64,000 nucleotides of DNA, taken from assembly GCF_029227915.1 (NCBI RefSeq), contig NC_079885.1, positions 26,723,001 through 26,787,000 on the forward strand, read 5' to 3'. The notes beneath the pieces are model-generated. The model saw only the letters and a program-made list of their open reading frames with translations, searched no databases and was not told the origin of the DNA. The first letter of the stretch is position 1; every line of letters starts with the position of its first letter. Made by a program: the position numbers and the translations under genes. This stretch comes from Hydractinia symbiolongicarpus. Lineage: Eukaryota; Cnidaria; Hydrozoa; Anthoathecata; Hydractiniidae. Of this stretch, positions 1 through 11,400 are shown one piece after another.

Positions 1-240
1 CTTAAGATTCAAAATATTACATAACAAGGGGTGGACAGGTGGTACTAAATTTGTTACAATGCATTACAAAGGGTGGGGGGGGGGGGGTAAAAAAGGTGAA
101 TTTGGGTGTTACGTAATTATTGAATGGCCCCTCATATAGTCTGTAACATCGCATAAGCCGTTTTCTTGGTTAGTGTAGATTAGAGTAATATATGTTAAAA
201 AAAAGAAAGATTTATTATTTGAAATAAATTCGTTGTTTAG

Positions 241-3200
241 AAGCCATTGGCAAACAGACTCAGAAAATTGAAGAGCTTTTACTGCAATATGAAGATGCAT
301 GTGAGCGTTGCGAATTTGAGAAACAAAAAATGGAATTGAAAGTAAAATTGAGTCAATTGGTTGAAACAAAACAGTAGGTTGATCTCTTTTGCACAATATT
401 GATTTTTTAACAGATGTTATGAAAGACGCTGCAATGAATTATTGTTCTGCTCCTCCTTAGTGCTGAATACACTCTTAAAAAAGCCATGATTGCTGGTAAG
501 GACAAGCAGTGCGAAAAGACAGTTGTCGAGGAAGAGTCAACCGCAAAATTAAGTAGCGTGGGAACACCTAAAATACATCGTGAAGTGGAACGAGAAAAAT
601 CTGTGGATAAACAACAAGCATATGAAGATGCTTTTCTTGATCAGATGAACCAGTACATCAAATACGGAGAACTAGAAAGTGAGTGTAAACTTGTGTTTTT
701 TATTTGGAAAACAAAATATTCAACTAGTATAATATTTAATTATTGAGAATTAAATAAAGAAAGGTTTGGAGCAGTTTTTTTTACCTTATATATATTTCAT
801 TGTCTGAAATTATGTTTATAGAGCCAATAGCAGGTTCAGTTGGTGAAATAGACAATGTAAGTCAAATAGAAGATATAACTATTGACGACTCTGATTTGTC
901 CACCCTGAAAGAATTTTTAGGACCTGAGGTAATGCTATTATTTCTCCTAATTAACTTCATACAGCTTACACTTAGCATAATGAAGTCTATCTTAGTTTTT
1001 TTTAATATATTATATGTTGAAATGGAGAATGATTTACAGACCAAAAAATATAAATTAAAGATAATAGACTTATAATTTTTTTAGATGCATTGCTTGCAAT
1101 TTCTATTACATCAGATTTTACGTATGTTTGCGATGAATAGCATACCTTAATAATTTTGCATATGATATCTCAAAAAAAATAAAGTTGCCCAAGGTAAAAG
1201 CAAGAAAATAATCCCATTACTCCAGTACACTGCACAGTGGATACTGTTTTGCCATGGAGCACATCATTCAGTGCTCCTCATTGGTTACCATCAAATTGTT
1301 TAGTGTTCTATTCACTAAATATGAATATCACTGATTTAAAAAATGCTAAAGGATCTTGACTTGAGAGCACTGTGGCCTAAATCTATAAGTGAAAAAGTTG
1401 ATATAAATATACGAAAGTTAAGCACAGACCAAAGCTTATAGTGTTAATTTTTTTAAGGTTTTGTTTTATTTGTGCCTTTTACTTCTTCCAGATGTGTTAT
1501 TACAAAGTTTGTTCTTATGAAGAAGGAAAGCTAACAAATACTATAATTAATATTCTTTATAACATTTCATTAACATTTGCTAACATTTATTCTGTAAAAA
1601 AATCTTGTTTTAAAAACATCCTATATAACTTTTAAAAGTTGTCTGTCTCCTAAGACCTATGATAATTGGGAATTATGCTTTTGATGCATACAAAATTGTC
1701 TATTCCATAGTTTTCTGGATTAGATGTGTGTTAAATCTATTGTCCCAAATTAACTGTAAGATCACTAGAGAGTATTTCATCTGTGAGGGCATGAAATATT
1801 GGACAGGAATCATAATAATCTTCTTTAATATCTATGCTCCCCTCAATACCATAGCACAGTCTTTGTTAGCAGGCAAGTACTGTTCAATCGGTGAGTTCCA
1901 CTGAATAACATTTGTGTTATTCAGTGCCAGATGAAATCTGCTCAAAGGGTCTGAAATACTTTCTTTCTTCTAAAATAATTCTAACATATACCCATGTGTC
2001 ACCAGTAAACACATATCTCCATAGCTGCTTAATGCATTGATTGTAGTTAGACTTTCCTGTTGTCATATTTTCACGAACACTTCTCTTTTTTTCAATCATA
2101 AAATCAGCCACAGAAACATTTTCTACTCCTTGCTCAGACCTGACTCTACTTGGGATACGGTAACATTTAATACCTTTCAAAAATCAATTCAATCAATTCA
2201 ATTCAGTCTCTACCTTGTTATTTGCAATACAAGTCAGACAGAAAATCTACTAAAACCAATAAATACCATCTCACCTTTGTGGTTTGTGTCAATATGTCAC
2301 AAGTTGTTTGGTCCCTTTACATTATAAGTACAGCGTTTTAGCCTCCCTATCGTAGCTGTTGTACTTAATTTTCGTCAACACAATAAATACTTTCCTTTAG
2401 TCGTAATCTCTGAACTCTATCTCCTGAACTTTCTGAAATTAAAAAAGCACTAAATGATATCATGGCACCACTAAAAGAGCCCCCAAAACACTAACAAACA
2501 ATGTATCATGAAAAATAAAATAATGTTCCCTTATTGTCAAAGATATTTTTACTTTTACTTTTTTTAGTTATAATATAAGTTCGAGCAACCATAAAAAAAT
2601 ACACTATTGAAGTAAGTTTAAATTATAAAATCACAAAAAAGCTACTAAAGGGGGACATAAATGTTGCTGTATTTTTTACCAACATTTATTAATTAGTGCA
2701 GCCATTAGAAAAACAAATCTATTTGATAATAGTTAAATCGAAAAAAGTCAACAATAAGGGTTGCAAAGCCAACTGTATTGGTTCTCTGACTACACATTTT
2801 GCTTTTTGTGTGGGGGACGTTTGCATACAATTGCATGCCTTTTCCAAGATTGTCCGGAAAACAAGGTCTTTTAGGATCTGCTTTATGTACTGGGAATTCC
2901 TGAAAATTGTACTTAATTTATTTTTTTGTAATTTTCTGGGATTATATTTTTTACTGATGCATTAAATATAAAAGAAAGGTCATGTAGTTGTCTTGTCAAA
3001 GTCCTGTTTTACCTTTGTGTCTATAAATCATTCACAGTGAGTTTGGTGAAAGTGAAAACTAAACAGCTAAATCGACACGTTTTTTATGTGTCATACATCT
3101 AAAATGTGTCAATTTAGCTGGTCACCATGTTATTCTATTTTTTTATGTAATTGTGTATTTTAGGAACTTAACTCTGTACTTCAAGCACAAGCTTCGCAAA

Positions 3201-3526
3201 ATAAAGCCATAAAAAATAGTACGTCGTCTAATGGCATTGAAAATTCTGTCATAACAGCTCCAACCTTAACAGAGGATCAACAAGAAGTGATTGCTGATGA
3301 AAGCACAGAAACAGACAAATCAAGTTCAACCAATGAAACAGTTGTTGGTGAAGTTAAGAGTCAAAGTGATACAAAATCTGCGGAAGCTGTCAATAATCAA
3401 GTCGATGAACATTCTACTAGTCAGACTAATGATAAAAATGAGATGGGAGAAACTGACATTGAACGTAAGCCATCTCGTGGTAGCGAGGATGATGATGATG
3501 GTGAATTTTTCGATGCTGCTGATTAG
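241..3526 (+). CDS. Coiled-coil protein with C-terminal FFAT motif (3' part of gene, 4 exons)
   Basis: Four exons can be read: 241-373, 460-679, 822-928 and 3164-3526, with GT/AG borders and matching phases (2, 1, 0). The first exon enters from an intron, so the gene begins left of the window. Exon 1 encodes a charged heptad-like stretch (IEELLLQYEDACERCEFEK) typical of a coiled coil. The last exon is Ser/Thr/Asn/Glu-rich, low in complexity, and ends DDDDGEFFDAAD then stop. EFFDA after an acidic tract is a FFAT core, known in OSBP, CERT and other lipid-transfer or contact-site proteins to bind VAP at the ER. The role is therefore inferred as a VAP-tethered peripheral protein at a membrane contact site. 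I do not recognise the orthologue; the lipid-binding or PH part, if any, would be upstream. Intron 3 is about 2.2 kb and holds an integrase relic. The exon chain is well supported by phase; the family name is open. Confidence 0.72.
1899..1926. repeat. Perfect 12-bp inverted repeat (hairpin)
   Basis: CACTGAATAACA at 1899-1910 is followed by TTTG and then its exact reverse complement at 1915-1926. It lies in intron 3 of the FFAT gene, at the downstream edge of the recognisable integrase relic, and may be an old element end. Confidence 0.7.
1917..2335 (-). pseudogene. Relic of an integrase-core (DDE) transposon protein
   Basis: Read on the minus strand from 2335 downward, the pieces YNVKGPNNL, HIDTNHK, GFSRF, IPSRVRSEQGVENVSVADFM and GKSNYNQCIKQLWR appear in the order expected for the rve-type integrase core domain proteins that are multicopy in many aquatic animals. 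The first catalytic Asp lies in HIDTNHK. The position of the second Asp reads Glu (SEQG), and a stop replaces Trp before HIDTNHK. Several stops break the segment between 2180 and 2300, while 1917-2180 is still open. It is antisense to the host gene and inside its third intron. Inference: a dead copy, not a host exon. Confidence 0.6.
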
Positions 3527-5115
3527 TGTAGTTTATTGTCAGAAAAATTTGAAACGTTTCTTGCAGGTGATAAAAAGCAGCTTATTTTTTGCTAGAATTA
3601 ATTTTTTTGGAGAATCATAAAATTTTATCAACATTTGTCATAAACACAATAACGGATTTAATCACCTAGTTTTTCTTTTTCCTTTAACTATAAGTTTCAT
3701 TTTTGCTAGAAAACAGAAAATTTTGTTTTCATGAAATTTTGTTATTTCATTTTGAAGCTCTATTTTTTTTATATTCCTTATTTACTAGTTTTTTTAAGAA
3801 AATGTTTCTGGTTCTGTTTTTCTTTGCATTGTTGATATAAAAGGGATTACCTAATATAGAAGGTTAAAAATTCCCCCTGTTGCCCAAAAAAGATTTGAGT
3901 GTCTGCTACTACCCTGCATTTTCTTTCTCATTGTTAATTTTCTTAATTTTTGTATGGTGCAAAGCCTAATGTTGGAATGTTGCAATTTTTTTATTTCTAA
4001 TATCCTATAACAATTTTTAACGTCTTGTGGTTATACGGCTGCATGATCTTCATCAGCACTGTGAAAACATCAAGCTGTATAACTTTACAACACAGAAACG
4101 TTTATCAGACATTGTATATGTTGCAGGGAACATAACCAATTGGAAATTATGCATATATTGTGGGTGTTATTATAAGGGTTAGGGTTTGTTATTATGCATA
4201 ATAACCGCTTAATATGCATAATTTTGGAATTCATCACAATCCCATAACATATACATGCCATATTTTTTTTTGACTGTCTTATATTGATTAACTTCCCTAG
4301 TCATTGGATGGTTATAAAATGTTTTGAGATATTAGGTATAAATTTGTAACAGTTCTTGACATGTATATATTGGAATATAATGATGTTTCGTCTCTCTTGG
4401 AAAGAATTAACCTTGTCAAGGTTAGAAATATATGGAAAAAAATTCCCATATATGTATTATTTATTAGATTGAAATTGATATTAAGATAAAATTTGTGTTT
4501 CTCACCTTGAGACTCCGGTCTGTCATCAACCAAATGAAAGTACTGCAAGTTTTAGAAATAACAAATTCACATAATATTTTTAACTGGTATGGTATCATGT
4601 TTTCTTACTTCTTAATTCAAAAGTGTAAAGTTAGTTAAAATAGTGTAGATAAAATTTACCTTCTTAAATATGCTATATGTTATGTTTCATAATACTCTTG
4701 TTTGTCTTTGCCATCACAGTTTTACTTAGTGCACATTCATAATAATAAAACTAAGATTTACACAAAAGCGTAGTAGACATGGTAACAATGCAGAGGTAGC
4801 ATGGTGGGTGTTTTAAACTTCATGCTAACACACAGATGTGGTGTTTTCAAGTACTTAGGAAACAAATTGAATGATTATGAACTTGCTTTTGTAACGAATA
4901 ACAAGCAAGTTTTTTTAGTGACTCTGAAGACATTTCAGTCTAGTAACATAAGTGACAGTCACAGGGACGAAAAAAAGCTATTAAGATAATTATGCTCCAG
5001 GGATAATACTTCAGGTTTTCTATAGTGATAATATTAGGATGTAAGTGTCATTCCTTACCTTAAGGAATTTTTTATCTTATATTTCTGTGTTACTTTTTCT
5101 TCTTTCAGAAATACC
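3527..5115. other. Intergenic region, 3' UTR and upstream region
   Basis: AT-rich with many short homopolymers. No exon-like ORF is convincing on either strand. The first part should hold the 3' UTR of the FFAT gene. The last bases before 5116 read as a pyrimidine tract and AG (about 5099-5108), so the transporter start codon may lie just inside a second exon, with an untranslated first exon somewhere upstream. Confidence 0.6.
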
Positions 5116-7185
5116 ATGGAAAGATCAGAGTTAGTTGCTGAAGAGGAAAATAAGAAGGAAAAATCATGCTTTCAAAAGTATTTAGAACTGATTAAAAATT
5201 TCACAATTAAGAACTTTTTGCCAATATCTTTAATCGTGGCCGTAGTTTTTGGTGTGTTAGTTCCACAACCTGGTGTAGCGTTAAATCATAAAGCTACTCT
5301 GTATGTATGTGTTATCGGCATTTTCTTATATAGTGGTTTATATCTGCGTACAGACGCACTAAAAGAAGTTGTTAAAGCTTACAAGGCTGCTTTATGGGGT
5401 ATTTTAAGTATATTGGCTTTTACATCAATTATTGGTGGCAATTTAACAATGTTGCTAGGCTTTAATGAAGAATACGTTGGTAAATTCAATCAGTCTACGA
5501 CAAACTCATCGTCCAACTCAAGCTTACAAAATAATTTGTCATCAAGTATTAGCTTAAATCAGAATTTTACCGGCACAAAATACAAACATGGTTTAGGTCC
5601 TGCAGAATTTAAAGTTGGTTTGCTTGTTTTTTTCTGTATGCCCTGTACAATCTCTAGTGGTGTCGTTATGGTAAGTTTTGATCTATTTTTTTAAAACATT
5701 GAGTTCATCATTTCATCATTTTTTGTGGCAAGATCTGTTTCTCTATGTTATTAAACACTTATTTGTAAATTTTCAGATTGTTACATAGTGACATGGAGAA
5801 TTCGGGATAAATTCAGCTGGATAGACATGCAACTAACCTATTTCTAAAAAGTAAAAAAAAAATGTTTTCTTCTCTTAGGTGACACAACTAGGTGGGAACT
5901 TTGTGTTGGCGTTGATATTGACTGTGGTAGCAAACATTGCTGGTGTGTTTACTATACCATTGTTCTTTAAATGGTTTTTAACAACAGTTACTGATGTTAA
6001 CCTTGATGTACTTCCATTACTTTTACAGCTTTGTCTTACTTTGTTGTTGCCACTAATAGTAAGTTCAATTCAATTCTTACTCGCATGCTTTTTGTTTTAT
6101 TATACAATTTATTTGGCCTGAAAGTTACAAGTGCAATGCAATAGCTTCATTTTTATTAAAAACATTGATGTCAATCTGATTTATGGATGTTGTGACGTTA
6201 CGTCAAATTAACTTATAGTTATTAAACACTATTATTTCTCGCTTATTTTTAAAGAAAAGGTACCTCGCACAAACAGACGCAGTTAGGGTTTTGTTATATC
6301 AGATTATGCAAAAAGGATAAGTTCACTTAAACAAGCAAGCATATAAAGAACATGACTAACACAAGCTTTATAATTAGGATATGTAATTAGTGATACTGTT
6401 TGGTTCGATGTGATGTATATATATTAAGTTGTTACAATATTACAATATTAAGTTGTTACAATATTTTACTTTTAGCTGTAATATATTGCAATACAAATCT
6501 ATTTCAATTTAGTTTGGAAAATGTTTACGTTTTATTAAAATAATAAAAGATTTTGTTGTTGTTCCAAGACATAAACTGGTTTTAAAATTAATCAGCGTAA
6601 CCTTGTTAGCTGTCATCACCTGGCTGAAGGTGAGCAAGTCCAGCCAAGATGGGAAGCTTGGTCAGTTAACAATTACCAGTGCATTCTTTATCATTGCTTG
6701 GGCGTTGACTATGCATAGTCTATTTTTAATTTTAAATACTGTGGCTAGCTATATCTTAAAGCTAACAACGGAGGAAAGGAAATGCATTATTATCCTAGCA
6801 AGTCAGAAAACTTTAGCTGTTGCCATACCAACAATTACGTTTCTACCGGAAAGCCTTGGTGAGTAGAAAGTGATCAATAACGTTTGGGAGATATTCCACA
6901 TTCAAAATGTAAATTAAATATTTTTTTGTTTTAATGATGTATATCGCAGTGTTCTTTTTGAAGAATGTAGTTGAATATAGAAATTCCTGCGCCCTTTTTA
7001 TTACTCTGTTTATTTTATTACTGGAATACGTTTGTTTTACATGTCTTTATATTTATTTAGGTGACCAAGGCTTGATGGCTATTGCAATGGTTTTATGCCA
7101 TCTGACAATGATTTTATTTGATGCTGTTTTGATACCAATATGGTTAAGATGTGAAAAGCAATCTAATCCTGATGACGAAGCCTGA
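5116..7185 (+). CDS. SBF-like membrane transporter (SLC10A7/RCH1/BASS4-type)
   Basis: Five exons join in phase: 5116-5670, 5879-6058, 6513-6858 and 7061-7185, where 6513-6858 is longer than its open core because reading continues cleanly from the AG at 6511-6512 (four coding exons; a fifth, untranslated one is likely upstream). The product is about 401 residues with 9-10 hydrophobic segments. Family landmarks are seen: FLYSGLYLRTDAL near residue 75, the FFCMPCTISSGVVM loop before VTQLGGN (compare the MPP/SS plus GGN region of SLC10A7), and SQKTLAVAIPTITF in the last third. The N-terminal tail is charged and cytosolic by prediction; an Asn/Ser-rich loop near residues 120-155 has N-glycosylation-type NxS/T sites. 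SLC10A7 relatives affect cellular calcium regulation and Golgi glycosylation in animals, with substrate unsettled. The length (human form about 340-360) and the CTISSG motif also resemble plant/bacterial SBF-like proteins, so I give no symbol. Confidence 0.88.
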
Positions 7186-8486
7186 TTTGAAAGATAATTT
7201 TGACATTGTGGATGTATTTTGATACCACTGCATTGATAAATTTACTACATAATTTTTTTTTTAAATTAATGCTCTTACTATAATTTAAAACTTTCTGTAC
7301 CTGTGATAGTATTTATTTTATTTGTTAACTTGTCTACTCTTCTTGAACACATACAATACATTTTCACCTTTCAATTTAAACTAAAAATTTGTTAACGAAA
7401 CTAATTATTTCTTTTCATTACAATTCTTGTTTTAAGTTTTTGACACACAAAATCACAACTTATTATCCACGATTCACATTATTCACATATGTACAAGAAA
7501 AGTTTTGACTTATTGTTTAATGTGCTAAACTTGCATATTTTATTACTGTGGAAAGTTTATCATTTCTTGAAATTGTGTTCTTTTATGTTTCCATGATTGT
7601 TTTGATTTTGTCTTTATGTCCTCTTTATTATCATGATATCTAATGACAGTTATATATTTTAAGAAAATCATTGTAAAAAGGGATTTTTTGCTGAACCTTG
7701 TGTATACTATCTGTTATCAAACATTTTTAATTATAACAACCTACTGCTTTATCATTTTAGGTGCATGATTCACCTGTCTAGATTTTGTGTTGACGTGTCT
7801 GTAGTGGAAATATACTTACATTCAGGGTTTTGAATAAGTCAATCATTCTACAATGAAACTATAAGAATTACAAGTTCCATTTTTTTATCAATCATTTGTA
7901 TCACCTATTTTTATAATATATTTTGCAACAAATAACCGTTAACGAGGGATCAATGACAAGTGGCGTACAGTGCTCCCTGACTACAGCTCAGATGGTGTTT
8001 CTTCTGTACAGTATACAAATTTTTGCAAACTGACTTTATATTTCTAATTCGATCCCCGATGAATATATCCTTAAGAACACAATGTACTTGTATCAAATTT
8101 TTTCTTTGTAATTTAGAGCTCAGAGTAGTGTTGTGCCTTTGTCTAATAATCGTGAATATCTATTCTTTAGGTAAATATGTAGATGCATGATGCATTCCAA
8201 TAAGCAAAACTGTAATTTAGTAATATTTTTATGGCTGTTATACAATGATGCATGATGGGAACAGATTTTCCACATTGCTATTTTTGAACAGATTGTGGAA
8301 CACGAGGAGCAACTAGAACAGAAAATGGCTCATTCCATTTTATTTTCTCAAGAATTCCATGCATGTATTTTGTCCTCCTTTTGCAAGACACGCTAGATTA
8401 TCGTTCTTATACCTGGTCCCATTTGGTTTATTTTTAAGCAACCACATAGCTATTGTTATATTATATTTAGGTAAAATACAAAAATA
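7186..8486. other. Intergenic region between transporter and LRRCC1
   Basis: About 1.3 kb of AT-rich sequence. It should hold the transporter 3' UTR and LRRCC1 upstream sequence. A pyrimidine-poor TTTAG at 8466-8470 just before the LRRCC1 ATG suggests an upstream untranslated exon. No coding exon is visible. Confidence 0.55.
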
Positions 8487-11400
8487 ATGGAAGAAAATCC
8501 GTTAGAGGTCTGTCTGATCGATGCTGGAATAGTAAGCTTGACAAAATTAAAATTACCTACAAGGATTATACATTTAAATGCTCATTGCAATAAGATAAGA
8601 CAAATAGAAGGTTTGACCCATCTAAATTATCTAAAACATCTTGACTTGTCATCCAATCAAATCACTCGAATTTCTGGTTTAAACAGTAGCAGCGGTTTAC
8701 AAAGTTTGAATCTAGCTTGCAATCAGATCGCAAAAGTAGAGGGACTGCAGCAGTTAAGGTATGGCATTTTTTTCGAATCATTTACATTCTGCAATAATGT
8801 ACTTTATTTCTTCGAGTTAGCACGTGGGTGCTTATTTAATTGTCATACAGAAAACGAAGGCAATCAATTAAAGAGAATCATTAGTCTCTCCTATCCTGTA
8901 ACAATATCATTCAGATATTTTTCTGCAAGGCAGTATTAAACGTAACACTCCTGGAAGTTATTGGTACTAGTTCTGTTAAAAAATACACGTAAATGTGCCT
9001 ACAGACAGAAATTTTAGTAGAGCAAGATCAAAAAACCGGTAAGGTATTTTTTAAGCATGGCGAAGCTCATTCTACCAAAACATTTTTTATTTGAACTTAT
9101 CTTTAGATGTTTAAAGAACTTGAACTTATCATTTAATCGCATTACTGATCTATCTGGTTTGAAAGCGTTCCACAACCATTCACATCAGTTGCAAAGATTA
9201 GACATATTTGGAAACAAAGTTCGTTCAGTGAATCATGTAGTGCAATGTTTGTCGCAATGTACAACCTTGAAAACCATCTACTTCAAGAAAGAAGAGGATG
9301 AAAATCCTGTGTGTGCACTGCCTGCATACAGACCAAATGTTTTAGCACAGATGCCATGGCTTGAAAATTTGGATGGTTACGATAAGCATGGAAATGTTGT
9401 TCAAGATGATTTCAATAGTAGCGACATTCCTGGTAAATACTGACAATATCATTACAAAATCATTTGCAAGAACTCTCACTACTTTTTTTTTGTGTCTTAC
9501 TTTCTGTGACATTATGTTAACAGGTTGGCAAGCAATCTGGAAAAGTCAGGGAATTTCTAAAGTTAGTGAAAATTTCAGGGAAAAATCTGGAAAGTTGGTA
9601 ATTTTTAGAAAACTTCCAAAATTAAGTCAAAGAAATTTCAGGGGAAGTTAATAATTCTTCCAAAAGTAAGGAATAGTATCTTGTAGTATAACATATTAAC
9701 CCGTAATTTAGAATTTGTTTAAAAATGCTGTTTTTGTATTTTATGCACTTTTATTCGGGAAGACAGAATTTTTATATTAGTCGAGGGAAACAAAAAAGAA
9801 AAATTGGCTGGTCACCCTGGTTAAGCTATCAATGTGATATCTCTTATTACCTTAGTGTTCATTTGTTTTTTTGTTGCAGGCTTGGATGAGTACCTGGAGT
9901 TGTTGGAAGCATCATCAACAGCTAAATCAGAAACACACAATGTGCAATCTTCTTCTGAGGTAAAAATCAAATGCCTTTATCTTTCGTTTTATTATTTTTA
10001 ACTACACAGTGTGGTACTCGCTGCGCATAGTAACTGCTGTGTTTAGTCGTGTAGATTAAAAGTCTTAACCAGTCTTGACTTTTCCACACTAATCAGACTG
10101 AGCATTGCTGTGCAAATACACAAACATGCAATGGACTTGTTAATGATTTCGCATCCCTCATACCAGTATGGCATGTTGTGAATAATCAATTTTTAAAAAA
10201 TTTAACATGCAAAAATAAGTGGCGCTAAAATATAAAATATAAAATAAATATAATATTTGTTGAACAAGTAAGAATATTACAACTTTGTAACAACGTACAA
10301 TCATCAGGTTCGAATTAAAACATAACTTTAGAAAATTGTTTAAAACATCTAGTTTGTTACCAAACCAAGAAGAACCGTTTAACAAATAAAATAAATATAT
10401 ATAGATACATTCTCATGATTGCACTAAATTTTATTGGAAACGGACAAGCAAATCTAACAGTCCACATAAGTATGAGGGGGCTGTTACGAGTAAACTAACG
10501 CAATTTGGATTTTTGTTTGTGTATTCTGTTTTGCTTTTGTAACACATATGTTATCTACAAAAGAGTCAATATTTTTGAACCTTTAGTCCTCTACCAAATA
10601 AGTTCAACATCATTTATTGCTTTATTTTAACTTTATAAAAACCTTAGTAAACATTTTTATTTTTAACATGCAAGAATTTATCAAACATTTTCTCTATATT
10701 TATGGTGATAGTAAACCCTAAAAACCTAGAAAACCTGAAAAAACCCTAAATTAAGTGACCTTAAGAACTTTGGGTTTAAATGGAATTTGAAAAAACAAAC
10801 TGTTAATATGTTATATAACAACTAATGTTTGATATCATTGGTCTAAGTCTCATTTAGTTACCAGTACCTATTTCGTTAGTTCTTGACTAAGTTTGTAATT
10901 CTATCCCTGTGAATAAGGAGTTCCCCTTTATCTTAATACTTAGATTGAAGTAGTACGAATTTTGCTCCTTTTGTCCATTCTACAGACAGATTTGTCCATT
11001 CTACAGACAGATTTGTTCATTCTACAGACAGATTTGTTCATTCTACAGACAGATTTGTTCATTCTACAGACAGATTTGTATTTCTTTGTTCCAGCAATCT
11101 ACATTTCTCGGCCAGATTGACCTGTAACAGCGTGAACTTATTTTTAGGCTGTATTTTTGTATATAATTAGTCTGTTTTTACTATTTGTCAATTCTTAATT
11201 ATTTTATTAATGCCTGCTAAGAAATCTAAAACCCGAAAAAGAATTTCTAGTGATGTTTTATAATGTCATATTTCCTTTAGACTATTCAAAGTGAAGAAAA
11301 CATCATTACACCGAAAATAGATTCTGTTTTACTTAAATTTAAAAAGAGAAAAGAAGAAGAAGAAGTCTACAATGACGAAAACAAAGAAAACGATTCTAGC

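Noticed and set aside
1-120. Poly-G tract and TTACGTAATTATTGAATG word as a possible element end
   Set aside because: Looks like a degraded dispersed repeat, but no boundary or second copy is present in this window.
3291-3620. 109-codon + ORF in a second frame
   Set aside because: Overlaps the last FFAT-gene exon in another frame; phase agreement with upstream exons supports the first frame.
10970-11074. CRISPR-like 21-bp repeats
   Set aside because: Adjacent units without spacers; a minisatellite in an intron.
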